A DNA stretch of 64,000 bases, from NCBI RefSeq assembly GCF_003950315.1, contig NZ_NGJT01000009.1, positions 1-64,000 on the forward strand, read 5' to 3'. The position numbers and the translations under genes are program-made. Under the pieces are notes generated by a model. The model did not search any database. It saw only the letters and a list, made by a program, of their open reading frames with translations, and was not told where the DNA came from. Numbering within the stretch: the first letter of the stretch is position 1; every line of letters begins with the position of its first letter. Positions 1 to 7,875 of this stretch are shown here, one piece after another. This stretch comes from Vagococcus bubulae (GTDB lineage: Bacteria; Bacillota; Bacilli; Lactobacillales; Vagococcaceae).

Positions 1-111
1 ACTCATTTCTTTTCGGTGGAGCAAGCTCCGATGAAAAGAAATGCGTTCGACTTGCATGTATTAGGCACGCCGCCAGCGTTCGTCCTGAGCCAGGATCAAA
101 CTCTCAATAAA
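1..111 (-). rRNA. 16S ribosomal RNA, 5' end (partial)
   Basis: Read on the minus strand, this stretch contains the universal 16S start with AGAGTTTGATCCTGGCTCAG (positions 85-104), then the conserved GACGAACGCTGGCGGCGTGC and CATGCAAGTCGAACG blocks, followed by the variable V1 hairpin. Only about 111 nt of the roughly 1,550-nt gene are present, and the rest lies left of the window. The 5' end at about 111 is placed by alignment to the E. coli numbering of the AGAGTTTGATC block and is uncertain by a few bases. Confidence 0.97.
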
Positions 112-281
112 AAGTTGATAACATCTTACGATGTTTAGCTCATTTGTTTTAAAACTTGCTAGCGAATTGTATTCACTAAATATGGTTTGTTTCTACATAG
201 TAGAAACGCCCTACACATTTGGTTCGTCTTACTTTGTTCAGTTTTCAAAGGTCTAAACTTTGTTTCCGTAACAACTTTTAT
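112..281 (-). other. rRNA operon leader with boxA-like antitermination element
   Basis: This is the transcribed leader upstream of 16S. On the minus strand it holds GACCTTTGAAAACTGAACAAAG (232-253), which matches the boxA/antitermination-type block typical of low-GC Gram-positive rRNA leaders. It also holds a perfect 8-bp stem, GTTTCTAC-ATA-GTAGAAAC (189-207), that may be an RNA processing structure. No open reading frame here looks real. Confidence 0.8.
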
Positions 282-393
282 ATCATATCAAGTTGTTAGT
301 TATTTGTCAACATTATTTCAAAAATTATTTTTTAATTAAATAACGTCGTTGTGACAACTTCTATATATTACATCCTGTGAATACTTTTGTCAA
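282..393 (-). promoter_or_regulatory. Tandem rRNA promoters P1 and P2
   Basis: Two sigma-A promoters are visible on the minus strand. The upstream one has -35 TTGACA (388-393), a 17-bp spacer and -10 TAATAT (365-370). The downstream one has perfect -35 TTGACA (305-310), a 17-bp spacer and -10 TATGAT (282-287). Tandem strong promoters are usual for rrn operons. Confidence 0.9.
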
Positions 394-396
394 CAA

Positions 397-765
397 CTAA
401 TTTAAAAAAGGCACACCACTTACGTTAAAATGTTGTAATACCATACGCAAAGTAGAAGGTTCTTCCCACAAAAACTCTGAATTCAATGCACTGGTTTCAA
501 TATTCTCTTCATCTAAACTAAATACAAAAAGTGGTAATTTTTCATCTTCAATATTGATATTAGTTAATTCGACTAAATCCATTGCATCAGAATCCAAGCC
601 AACTGATTGAGTCAACTTATCTAATATGCAAGCTAAACTTGTATAATTGGTATCAATAGTTGTTTGAATAAAACTAACTGTTTCTTGATCTTTTTGTACT
701 AAAAATTTTTTATGACCATCTTGTTGATTAAGAATGACTGTCCCAGCTACTCTAGACTGTTCCAA
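397..765 (-). CDS. Hypothetical protein, possible catalytically dead Nudix fold
   Basis: This 122-residue soluble protein has no signal peptide or membrane segment. I do not recognise it with certainty. Its N-terminal strand (AGTVILNQQDG, residues 7-17), a central helix ending in a Gly-Leu (around residues 45-57) and a later LPLFVF strand follow the order of a Nudix domain, but the GX5EX7REUXEE catalytic residues are absent. It would therefore be a non-hydrolytic relative if the fold guess is right. It lies just upstream of the rRNA promoters in the same direction and has its own promoter space in 766-836. The fold assignment is an inference and a structure prediction would settle it. Confidence 0.6.
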   Translation of the reverse strand: MEQSRVAGTVILNQQDGHKKFLVQKDQETVSFIQTTIDTNYTSLACILDKLTQSVGLDSDAMDLVELTNINIEDEKLPLFVFSLDEENIETSALNSEFLWEEPSTLRMVLQHFNVSGVPFLN

Positions 766-836
766 TATTACACACCTCTTATTTAATAGTTATAATAAAT
801 CGACAAATGCAATTATAACATATTTTCAGAAATATA

Positions 837-1205
837 TCAGTTATTTTCCGTAATATCATCTAAAAACTCATCAACCCAATGTGATAAATTCTTATCAATG
901 CTTTCAAAACCTATATTCTTATATCTATTTGTAAAATATTTTTTCTTTTTATACAAAATAGGTGGCGCATCTTGAAAGACTCTTAATGATAAACTGATTT
1001 TCTTGGTATACTCATCAATATCAATAATTTGAACTTTCACTTTCTGATCAACTGATAACTCATCTTCAATATTCTTAATAAATCCATGTTTAACTTCTGA
1101 TACATGAATCAAACCTTGTTGATTATCTCCAAGAGACACAAATGCCCCATAAGGCTGAATCCCTGTTATTTCACCTGTCAATATGTCTCCAATTTTTAAT
1201 GTCAT
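837..1205 (-). CDS. cvfD: S1-domain RNA-binding protein (CvfD / general stress protein 13 family)
   Basis: A single S1 RNA-binding domain fills residues 2-75, with the typical start MTLKIGDILTGEITGIQPYG, the ligand-binding GLIHVSEV stretch and the closing KISLSLR strand. The C-terminal 45 residues are a lysine-rich then acidic tail. Proteins of this size (about 120-140 aa) in Firmicutes, such as YugI/GSP13 and streptococcal CvfD, act as cytoplasmic post-transcriptional regulators that associate with ribosomes or RNA. The start at 1205 is preceded on the minus strand by AGGAGATTTT at suitable spacing. The gene stands alone, with a terminator between it and the upstream ppiB gene. Confidence 0.85.
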   Translation of the reverse strand: MTLKIGDILTGEITGIQPYGAFVSLGDNQQGLIHVSEVKHGFIKNIEDELSVDQKVKVQIIDIDEYTKKISLSLRVFQDAPPILYKKKKYFTNRYKNIGFESIDKNLSHWVDEFLDDITENN

Positions 1206-1290
1206 GTTCTAAAATCTCCTAAAATAAATTTTCTTATAGTCATCATTTTAACATAAACATCTTAAACTATTCACTACTCTTTACAATATA

Positions 1291-1326
1291 AAAAGAAAAA
1301 GCCACTCACCCAAATAGGCAAGTGAC
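1291..1326 (-). terminator. Rho-independent terminator after ppiB
   Basis: On the minus strand a 10-bp stem (arms 1317-1326 and 1301-1310, with G-U pairs) closes a 6-base loop and is followed by TTTTTCTTTT. It lies directly downstream of ppiB. Confidence 0.88.
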
Positions 1327-1335
1327 AAAAACATC

Positions 1336-1920
1336 TTATTCTTCTATTAAAACTTCGTCGATTGTTACATCATGCATTGGTCTATCTTGTGAATCACGAC
1401 TGACACTAGCAATTTCATCCACAACATCCATGCCTTCAATGACATGACCAAATACTGTATGTCTAAAGTCTAACCATGGTGTTCCACCATTATTATATGC
1501 TTCGATGATTTCTTCTGGGAATCCAGCACCTTCTAATTGAGATAGCATGTTAGATGGAACATTTTTATTTTGAACAATAAAGAATTGGCTACCATTTGTA
1601 TTTGGTCCAGCATTGGCCATAGATAAAGCGCCTCTTAAATTGAATACATCTTTAGAGAACTCATCTTCAAATTTTTCACCATAAATACTTTCTCCACCCA
1701 TACCTGTTCCAGTTGGATCTCCTCCTTGAATCATGAAATCAGGAATAACACGATGGAAAATGATACCATTGTAGTAACCTTTTTTACTTAATTCAATAAA
1801 GTTTTTTACAGTTTTTGGTGCTTGTTCAGGGAATAGAGCAACTTTAATGTCACCTCGATTTGTTTTAATTGTTGCTGTTACTTTAGCATTTTCTAAATCT
1901 AATTGTGGAAATGTTGTCAT
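1336..1920 (-). CDS. ppiB: Cyclophilin-type peptidyl-prolyl cis-trans isomerase
   Basis: This 194-residue single-domain cyclophilin has no signal peptide, so it is a cytoplasmic PPIase that catalyses proline cis-trans isomerisation during protein folding. Diagnostic blocks are present in order: [15 protein letters not shown] with the catalytic Arg, [16 protein letters not shown] with the substrate-binding Gln-Phe-Phe, and [15 protein letters not shown]. Length is normal for PpiB. It is preceded by a GAGGAG ribosome site and by udk 20 bp upstream in the same direction, so the two genes are probably co-transcribed. Confidence 0.95.
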   Translation of the reverse strand: MTTFPQLDLENAKVTATIKTNRGDIKVALFPEQAPKTVKNFIELSKKGYYNGIIFHRVIPDFMIQGGDPTGTGMGGESIYGEKFEDEFSKDVFNLRGALSMANAGPNTNGSQFFIVQNKNVPSNMLSQLEGAGFPEEIIEAYNNGGTPWLDFRHTVFGHVIEGMDVVDEIASVSRDSQDRPMHDVTIDEVLIEE

Positions 1921-1940
1921 TTTTAATTCCTCCTCATTTG

Positions 1941-2573
1941 TTATTTTTCAAGTATACTTCTTACTTTAGTTGTTAACAAGTCTATTGCAACTTGATTTTT
2001 GCCACCTTCTGGCACAATAATATCCGCATATTTTTTTGTTGGTTCTATAAACTGTTGATGCATTGGTTTAACTACACTTAAATACTGTCCAATGACAGAA
2101 TCCAATGAACGTCCTCGATCATGCATATCCCTTTTGATACGACGGATAATCCGAATATCATCTTCCGTATCTACATATACTTTAATATCCATCAAATTTC
2201 TCAATCGTTCATCTTCTAGTATCAGGATACCTTCTAATATAATCACTTCTTTTGGCTCTTGATAAATCACTTCTTTACTACGAGTATGTGCTTCATAATC
2301 ATAGACAGGTTTTTCAATGGCTTTATATTCCATTAAATCTTGTAAATGCTCAATCAATAAATCAGTATCAAATGCAAATGGATGATCATAATTTGTATTT
2401 AATCTTTCTTCAAATGATAGATGACTTTGATCTTTATAATAAGAATCTTGTTCAAACAATAAAATTGAGTGATTTGGTAATGCCTTTAATATCGCGCGAC
2501 TTACACTTGTTTTACCACTTCCAGACCCACCAGTCACACCTATGACAATCGGTCTACCTTCTGCTGCCGTCAT
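1941..2573 (-). CDS. udk: Uridine kinase
   Basis: Udk phosphorylates uridine and cytidine to UMP and CMP in pyrimidine salvage. The P-loop GGSGSGKT is at residues 15-22. The family motifs [17 protein letters not shown] and [10 protein letters not shown] for nucleoside binding follow, then the LEGILILED Walker B strand and the [13 protein letters not shown] arginine-rich lid. The length of 210 aa equals the family norm. It is divergent from fetA, with 181 bp between them. The nearest ribosome site is GAGCGGGGGAT before the ATG. Confidence 0.96.
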   Translation of the reverse strand: MTAAEGRPIVIGVTGGSGSGKTSVSRAILKALPNHSILLFEQDSYYKDQSHLSFEERLNTNYDHPFAFDTDLLIEHLQDLMEYKAIEKPVYDYEAHTRSKEVIYQEPKEVIILEGILILEDERLRNLMDIKVYVDTEDDIRIIRRIKRDMHDRGRSLDSVIGQYLSVVKPMHQQFIEPTKKYADIIVPEGGKNQVAIDLLTTKVRSILEK

Positions 2574-2697
2574 TAATATCCCCCGCTCGTTTTTTATTCC
2601 TTCTTTGATATCCTACTCTATAAGCCACATGATTTCAATATAAAGTAAATGAATCTCTAGCAAACAAAGTAATTATCACTTAAGCATTAATATTAAA

Positions 2698-2712
2698 TAA
2701 TAATTATTATAA
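2698..2712 (+). promoter_or_regulatory. PerR-box-like operator upstream of fetAB
   Basis: TAATAATTATTATAA matches the PerR consensus TTATAATNATTATAA at 13 of 14 specified positions, and the Fur 7-1-7 consensus at about 12 of 14. It sits just before the likely -10 (TATACT, 2716-2721) and 43 bp before the fetA start. PerR is encoded at 31911-32357 in this window. The assignment to PerR rather than Fur rests on one extra match and on the function of the target. Confidence 0.65.
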
Positions 2713-2754
2713 TGATATACTATAGATATATTAATAGAAAAAAGGAGATTACTT

Positions 2755-3396
2755 ATGCATTCATTATTCAATTTAGAAAATGTTTTTTTTAAACCGCAAA
2801 ATCAAACGATTCTAAACAACATTAATTTATCAATCAACTCAGGAGATTTCATCACTATTAGCGGTCCATCTGGAAGTGGTAAGAGTACCTTACTAAAAGT
2901 GCTAGCATCGATGATTACACCTACTTCTGGAAAATTACTTTATAAAAATAAAGAAATTGACAAAGAAAACATTACTGATTATAGGAAGGAAGTATCTTAT
3001 TTTTTCCAACAACCTACTCTCTTTGGTGACACTGTTATGGATAATCTGATATTTCCATTTGATATTCGACGTCAAGAATTCGACAAATCTAGAGTAACAA
3101 AACTGTTAGAGACATTCAAACTTAATGAATCTTACTTAAATAAAAAGATTATTGATTTATCTGGTGGGGAAAAACAACGTGTTGCGTTTGTTAGAAATCT
3201 CATTTTTGAACCAGACGTTTTGTTATTAGATGAAGTCACTAGTGCTTTAGATGACGAAAATAAAAACATTATCCAACAATTTATTTTAAATGAGTTAAAA
3301 GGAAAAACGATTCTTTGGGTGACACATGATAGTAATGAATTTAGCTTAGGGACACGTCAAATTACCATTATTGACGGAAAATTGGAGGAAAAATAA
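2755..3396 (+). CDS. fetA: Iron-export ABC transporter, ATP-binding subunit (FetA/YbbL)
   Basis: This 213-residue ABC ATPase has Walker A GPSGSGKS (residues 37-44), the Q-loop FFQQPTLFG, signature LSGGEKQR and Walker B LLLDEVTSALD. It is short, as FetA/YbbL proteins are. It energises the FetB permease to export iron from the cytosol, which in E. coli raises resistance to peroxide stress. The ATG has an AAAGGAG site at good spacing. fetB starts 2 bp after its stop, so the two genes are coupled. A PerR/Fur-like box lies in the promoter. Confidence 0.88.
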   Translation: MHSLFNLENVFFKPQNQTILNNINLSINSGDFITISGPSGSGKSTLLKVLASMITPTSGKLLYKNKEIDKENITDYRKEVSYFFQQPTLFGDTVMDNLIFPFDIRRQEFDKSRVTKLLETFKLNESYLNKKIIDLSGGEKQRVAFVRNLIFEPDVLLLDEVTSALDDENKNIIQQFILNELKGKTILWVTHDSNEFSLGTRQITIIDGKLEEK

Positions 3397-3397
3397 T

Positions 3398-4156
3398 ATG
3401 ACTGACTTAAATATTTCAAATACATCGCTATTATTAGCAAGCTTATTAATTGTTGTCGCTTTAGTTATTGACTATAAGGAAAAACTAGGGCTAGGGAAAG
3501 ACATTTTTATTTCTGCCATTCGAACAGTGATTCAATTATTCATCATTGGATATGTCTTAGGGTTTGTTTTCCAACTTGATAATATGATTTTAACTCTAGT
3601 AATGGTTGCTTTCATTATTTTAAATGCCGCACATCATGCTGGAAAACGTGCAAACCATTTGGATAAAGCATTTCAAATTTCTCTGATTTCAATTGGTTTT
3701 GGTACAATTTTATCACTGGTTATTCTATTTGTATCCGGAACTTTGAAATGGACACCCTCACAAATTGTTCCAATAACTGGGATGATTGCCAGTAATGCGA
3801 TGACTGCCGTCGGGGTTGGCTATCGTACAATGTCAACTAAGTTTGAAGATCAACGTCAACAAGTGCAAGAAAAACTCGCATTAGGGGCAACAAAAAAACA
3901 GTCAACCTTACCTATCGTAAGAGAAAGTATTAAATCTGCAATGTCACCAAGTATCGATCGTGCCAAAACGGTTGGTTTAGTCAGTTTACCTGGTATGATG
4001 TCTGGGTTAATGTTTGCTGGTATTGATCCAACAACTGCCATCAGATACCAAATCGTTGTGATGTTTATGTTAATTGCGACAACTGGTTTTTCAACCATGA
4101 TTGCCAGTTACCTATCTTATAAACAATACTTTAACGACTTCTCACAATTAAAATAA
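3398..4156 (+). CDS. fetB: Iron-export ABC transporter, permease subunit (FetB/YbbM)
   Basis: This 252-residue polytopic membrane protein has about six or seven hydrophobic segments and carries the family motif around GMIASNAMTAVGVGY and the cytoplasmic EKLALGATKKQS coupling region. It is the UPF0014/FetB permease that works with FetA. The reading frame is open upstream to a TTG at 3371, but that codon lies inside fetA and before the GGAGG at 3384, so the ATG at 3398 was chosen. A strong bidirectional terminator follows at 4163-4202. Confidence 0.9.
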   Translation: MTDLNISNTSLLLASLLIVVALVIDYKEKLGLGKDIFISAIRTVIQLFIIGYVLGFVFQLDNMILTLVMVAFIILNAAHHAGKRANHLDKAFQISLISIGFGTILSLVILFVSGTLKWTPSQIVPITGMIASNAMTAVGVGYRTMSTKFEDQRQQVQEKLALGATKKQSTLPIVRESIKSAMSPSIDRAKTVGLVSLPGMMSGLMFAGIDPTTAIRYQIVVMFMLIATTGFSTMIASYLSYKQYFNDFSQLK

Positions 4157-4162
4157 ACAAAG

Positions 4163-4202
4163 AAAGACTAGTAAATGATTTGGATGTCATTTACTAGTCT
4201 TT
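4163..4202. terminator. Bidirectional terminator between fetB and the resolvase-like gene
   Basis: A perfect 16-bp stem (4163-4178 with 4187-4202) has an 8-base loop. An A-run on one side and a T-run on the other let it serve the convergent genes on both strands. Confidence 0.93.
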
Positions 4203-4207
4203 TTGTT

Positions 4208-4765
4208 TTATCTTTCTTGTACGTATTTATAAGCTGTTCCCAAAGAAATGTTACATTCCTCTGCAATTTGTCTTAATGTATATCTATTATTGTTATATAA
4301 GAATCTGATTTGGTCGATTGTTTCTTGAGAAATTTTTGGACGTCCGCCTACACGACCCTTACGACGTGCTTCTTGTAATCCTTTAGTTGTTCGTTCTCTA
4401 ATAATCATTTTTTCCATTTCAGCGATTTTTAAAACCATTTCTAAGTATGCTGCATCATCAATGTCACTGTATGCTTCACCTTTTTTAACTACTACTAATC
4501 CAATACCTTTTTCTTTTAATTGACCTAAAAATTCAGCTAATTGGATAACTGATTTACCTAAACATCTTAATTCATAAACAACTAATTGATCACCTGACTC
4601 TAAACTTGCCACGATATCAGTTAATACTGTATCACTTTGTGAAATTTCCTCATTTGTTTCTTTCTCAATCGATACTGTTTCAATATTTAAACTATTTAAC
4701 CCATCGATTTGCTCTCTTACATAATTTTCCTCACTAGAAGCATAAACATATCCTATTTTTTTCAT
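4208..4765 (-). CDS. Serine-recombinase (resolvase) homologue lacking catalytic arginines
   Basis: This 185-residue protein has resolvase/invertase architecture: an N-terminal resolvase domain (about 1-140), the long E-helix linker with RERTTKGLQEARRKG, and a C-terminal helix-turn-helix (about 150-183, LRQIAEECNISLGTAYKY). Aligned by eye to gamma-delta resolvase, the nucleophile Ser10 is kept. However, Arg8 is Tyr, Arg68 is Cys and Arg71 is Lys (the DRLGR motif reads RCLGK). These arginines are needed for DNA cleavage in characterised resolvases, so I infer a DNA-binding or regulatory protein, not an active recombinase. No inverted repeats or transposon genes flank it. The start has a GGGGGTAGGAG site. 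Confidence 0.85.
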   Translation of the reverse strand: MKKIGYVYASSEENYVREQIDGLNSLNIETVSIEKETNEEISQSDTVLTDIVASLESGDQLVVYELRCLGKSVIQLAEFLGQLKEKGIGLVVVKKGEAYSDIDDAAYLEMVLKIAEMEKMIIRERTTKGLQEARRKGRVGGRPKISQETIDQIRFLYNNNRYTLRQIAEECNISLGTAYKYVQER

Positions 4766-5090
4766 AGCTCCTACCCCCTGTTATTTTTTGTTATTAAATT
4801 TTTGGTGCGTTTTATTTCTTGGCTATGTTCATACTATATCTCTTTTTTAAAAAACCTTCCATATCAAACTTTACCTAACAATAGGTAAAAATTGACAATT
4901 AATCATCTTTAAATGAAACTTCATGAAAATAGCGTATTTTGTTATTTAAAATTACCGAAAACTTCACATGTATATGCAATTTTTAAATAATAAATTCATA
5001 TTTTTCACATAAAAGTATCATTAACAAGATAATAGTTTCATTTAACGTTTCTTATGTTTATAATAAAAATAAAAAGAAGGTAAATGATAA
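4766..5090. other. 325-bp intergenic region with a dyad and divergent promoters
   Basis: This AT-rich region lies between the resolvase-like gene and the dipeptidase pseudogene. It contains an 8-bp inverted repeat, TTTACCTA-acaa-TAGGTAAA (4870-4889), followed by an isolated TTGACA (4892-4897). It also has a plausible -10 TATAAT (5059-5064) with a weak -35 TTTCAT (5036-5041) for the plus-strand gene. No coding frame is evident. Confidence 0.55.
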
Positions 5091-6392
5091 ATGAACGATT
5101 CAGATATTATTTTGTCACTTTCTCATATTGAAGATGAATTTATCCAAGGTTTAAAGAAAATCATTGCAATTGAAAGTGTTAAAGGAAAAAAAAAAATAAA
5201 CGCACCTTTTGGGACAGGGCCTAAAAAAACGTTAACAGAAACTTTAAAGTTAGCCAAAGAATTGGGATTTAAAACAGCTATCATTAATGACGCAGTTGGT
5301 TATGCTCAATTAGGTGATGACAACGAACATTATATTGGCATTGTTGGTCACCTTGATGTTGTGCCGGCTGGATCTGGCTGGACCTATCCTCCGTTTGATT
5401 TAACATTAAAAGATGGTATTTTTTATGGTAGAGGCGTTTTAGATAATAAAGGCCCTATTCTAGCAAATTTATATGCTTTAGCTGCTTTAAAAAGGATGAA
5501 TTTTCCATTAACGAAAACCATCCGTATTATCTTTGGTACGGATGAGGAGAGTGGTTAACATGACATTCCTATGTACCTTGAAAAAGAAGTTCCTCCAATG
5601 TATGGTTATACACCCGACTGTAAATATCCTGCTGTCTATGGTGAACGTGGAATTATTGTCTTAACGATTAGTACACCTATTACTGACAACTCAATCAATC
5701 AAATCCAGCATATGTCGAAAAATTTTGAACGTGGGGCTGTTCCTGATGATATTCACCTCACTTTAATAAACGGAGAAACATTTCATGTTATAGGTCAACG
5801 TTCACCAAGTAATGCTCCTGAATTAGGGATAAACGCTGTGACTCTTTTACCTATTCAAGTAGAAAACAAACTAGTTGGTGAATTAGCTGATTACTTTAAC
5901 TGGCTTAAATTGTTACATGATGATCATCATGGTAAGTCCCTAGGCATTGACTATTCGGATAAAGATTCAGGAAAACTGTCATTAACTCCTACTAATATTG
6001 AATTCAATCATCACTCTGTTGAACTCTCTATTTCGATACGTTATCCAATTAGTGTCACAGAAGAAGATATTTTGACAGAATTAGAAAAACACATCCCTGT
6101 TTCTTCTACTATTTCTATAAACAAAAGAATGCCTTCTGTTGTGTTTGATAAACACCATAAAATGATTGATGATATGACAGATATTTATGAAACTGTTACA
6201 CAATTAGACGGAACTCCAGTAACCACAACAGGAGCTACTTATGCTCGAACCATGCCAAACATCATTGCTTTTGGACCGTCTTTTCCAGGACAAAAAGGAA
6301 TTGCCCATAATAAAGATGAGTATATGACACAAAACGATTTAATGATGAATTTAAACATTTATGGGTTACTTTTAGCAAAATTAGGTAGTTAA
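5091..6392 (+). pseudogene. M20 family dipeptidase (PepV/Sapep-like), interrupted by in-frame TAA
   Basis: Two consecutive open frames (5091-5558 and 5571-6392) are in the same phase, separated only by TAA at 5556-5558 and four sense codons. Together they make a protein of about 433 residues, normal for M20 dipeptidases of the PepV/Sapep group. The first part carries the metal and catalytic residues of GHLDVVPAG, GRGVLDNKGP and GTDEESG. The second carries the lid domain and the final metal-site His in KGIAHNKDEYM. Neither half alone has a full active site. The stop falls immediately after the catalytic DEESG motif. Either the gene is a recent pseudogene, or the stop is a sequencing error, or it is read through. 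The ATG has an AGAAGG site. The downstream asparaginase-like gene follows after 21 bp. Confidence 0.85.
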
Positions 6393-6413
6393 AAATATAA
6401 AGAGGTGAGAAAA

Positions 6414-7367
6414 ATGACTTTTGGAAGTATTGCAACATGGAGAATGGCTCATGACGGAATTGTTTCATCAATGGAATTACTAGGACAAGAGGGAACGTCT
6501 CAAGATGCTGTCGAAAAAATCATTAAAACAGTGGAAGATTACCCCTACTATAAATCCGTTGGCTATGGCGGCTTGCCAAATATGGAAGGTGTTTTAGAAA
6601 TGGACGCGGCTTTTATGAATGGTGACACGCTTCAAATCGGTGCAGTTGCAGGGATTACAGATGTCTCACACCCTATTTCAGTTGCTAGGAAGCTTAGTAA
6701 AGAGAAATTTAATAGCTTTCTTGTTGGGCAAGGCGCGACAAAATACGCCATGTTAAATGGGTTTGAACGAAAAAACATGTTAACCAATCGGGCCAAAAAA
6801 ATATGGGAACGTCGTTTAGAAGAAATCAATCATCATCACCTTAATCCCTATGATGGACATGACACAATTGGTGCCATCAGTTTAGACTCATTTGGTAGCA
6901 TGAGTGCTGGGACGTCTAGCTCTGGATTATTTATGAAACAGCCTGGTCGCGTAGGGGACTCTCCATTATCTGGTTCTGGTTTTTATGTTGATAGTGACAT
7001 CGGTGGTGCAGCTGCAACAGGTTTAGGTGAAGATTTAATGAAAGGTATTTTATCCTATGAAATCGTCCGATGTATGGCAGAAGGTTTATCCCCTCAAGAA
7101 GCTTGCGATAAGACCGTTTACTCATTTCATGACAAACTAACCAAACGTTACGGAAAATGTGGTGCGATGTCACTCATTGCAATGAATAACAAAAGCGAAT
7201 GGGGTGTGGCAACCAATGTGGAATTTACGTTTTCTGTCGCAACAACTTCAGAGGAACCACAAATCTATCTTGCCAATATGACGAAAGAAAAAACAACCTC
7301 TATTGAACCAATCACACAAGACTGGTTAGATGCTTATGAAAAGCGGATCAAGATGCCAATTATATAA
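6414..7367 (+). CDS. Glycosylasparaginase / isoaspartyl peptidase family Ntn-hydrolase
   Basis: This 317-residue protein belongs to the N4-(beta-N-acetylglucosaminyl)-L-asparaginase family (Ntn-hydrolases, T2). The autocleavage site is GHDTIGAISLD, with Thr151 as the predicted nucleophile exposed after self-processing. The substrate-binding GDSPLSGSGFYVD and the GAAATGLGEDLMK blocks follow. There is no signal peptide, so it should act in the cytoplasm on asparagine-linked or isoaspartyl substrates taken up as small peptides. The frame is open to a GTG at 6405, but that codon is part of the AGAGGTGAG ribosome site, so the ATG at 6414 was chosen. It probably shares a transcript with the upstream dipeptidase, which suggests a peptide-scavenging role. 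Confidence 0.88.
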   Translation: MTFGSIATWRMAHDGIVSSMELLGQEGTSQDAVEKIIKTVEDYPYYKSVGYGGLPNMEGVLEMDAAFMNGDTLQIGAVAGITDVSHPISVARKLSKEKFNSFLVGQGATKYAMLNGFERKNMLTNRAKKIWERRLEEINHHHLNPYDGHDTIGAISLDSFGSMSAGTSSSGLFMKQPGRVGDSPLSGSGFYVDSDIGGAAATGLGEDLMKGILSYEIVRCMAEGLSPQEACDKTVYSFHDKLTKRYGKCGAMSLIAMNNKSEWGVATNVEFTFSVATTSEEPQIYLANMTKEKTTSIEPITQDWLDAYEKRIKMPII

Positions 7368-7397
7368 AAAGTATGGGCCAAAGTTGGTCCATACTTT
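7367..7397. terminator. Bidirectional terminator between the asparaginase-like gene and manO
   Basis: A 14-bp stem with one G-U pair (7367-7380 with 7384-7397) has A- and T-tracts on its two sides. It serves the convergent genes. Confidence 0.88.
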
Positions 7398-7774
7398 TAT
7401 TTATTCTTACTAAATTTTGCACTAATTCCTCGTTTAACAACATCCATAAACCCTAGTGAGTGCACCATTCTTTCTGGATCAACATACTCTCTTACAGCAC
7501 GTAAGACCACTTTGGGTTTTTTAGAAGAAAAAGTATACGTCCCATTTTTTTTAGTTTGGATGGCATACCTTGGTATCCATTTCCCTTTAAACATCACAGA
7601 CGCAACCACATAATCTACCTCTTCCCAAGGTATTTGAATAAATTTCCTTGGATCACGTCCATGATAAAATTCAAACCCCTTATCACCTATCATAATTTCT
7701 CCGTAATCTGTCAAACCAGTAAATGCTGTTGCATCTATCACTAAATCGATTTTTGTATTAAGAGACTGAACCAT
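7397..7774 (-). CDS. manO: DUF956 family protein (ManO-like), mannose PTS-associated
   Basis: This 125-residue cytoplasmic protein of the DUF956 family is almost always encoded after mannose-family PTS operons in Lactobacillales and has been proposed to modulate them. Recognisable blocks are MIGDKGFEFYHGRDPRKFIQIPW and the closing YVDPERMVHSLGF. It is downstream of the IID gene in the same direction, but a terminator at 7842-7864 separates them, so it may be expressed by partial readthrough or from its own promoter. The minus-strand start has an AAGGAAGTGG site. Confidence 0.88.
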   Translation of the reverse strand: MVQSLNTKIDLVIDATAFTGLTDYGEIMIGDKGFEFYHGRDPRKFIQIPWEEVDYVVASVMFKGKWIPRYAIQTKKNGTYTFSSKKPKVVLRAVREYVDPERMVHSLGFMDVVKRGISAKFSKNK

Positions 7775-7841
7775 CTAGCCACTTCCTTTACTTTTCACTT
7801 TTCTTTTAACACTATATCAAAAAATAGCTACTATTTAAAAA

Positions 7842-7864
7842 AAGAGGCCTGTACAAGACCTCTT
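7842..7864 (-). terminator. Terminator after mannose PTS IID gene
   Basis: On the minus strand AAGAGGTC and GGCCTCTT form an 8-bp stem (one G-U pair) with a 7-base loop. A run of seven or more T residues follows at 7836-7843. Confidence 0.87.
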
Positions 7865-7875
7865 AAAACTTATTT

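Noticed and set aside
2252-2545. Plus-strand open frame of 97 residues within udk
   Set aside because: It is an antisense shadow of a strongly conserved kinase gene, with no ribosome site or family.
4208-4765. A transposon or integrative element around the resolvase-like gene
   Set aside because: There are no terminal inverted repeats, direct repeats, transposase or cargo genes, and neighbours are ordinary chromosome genes.
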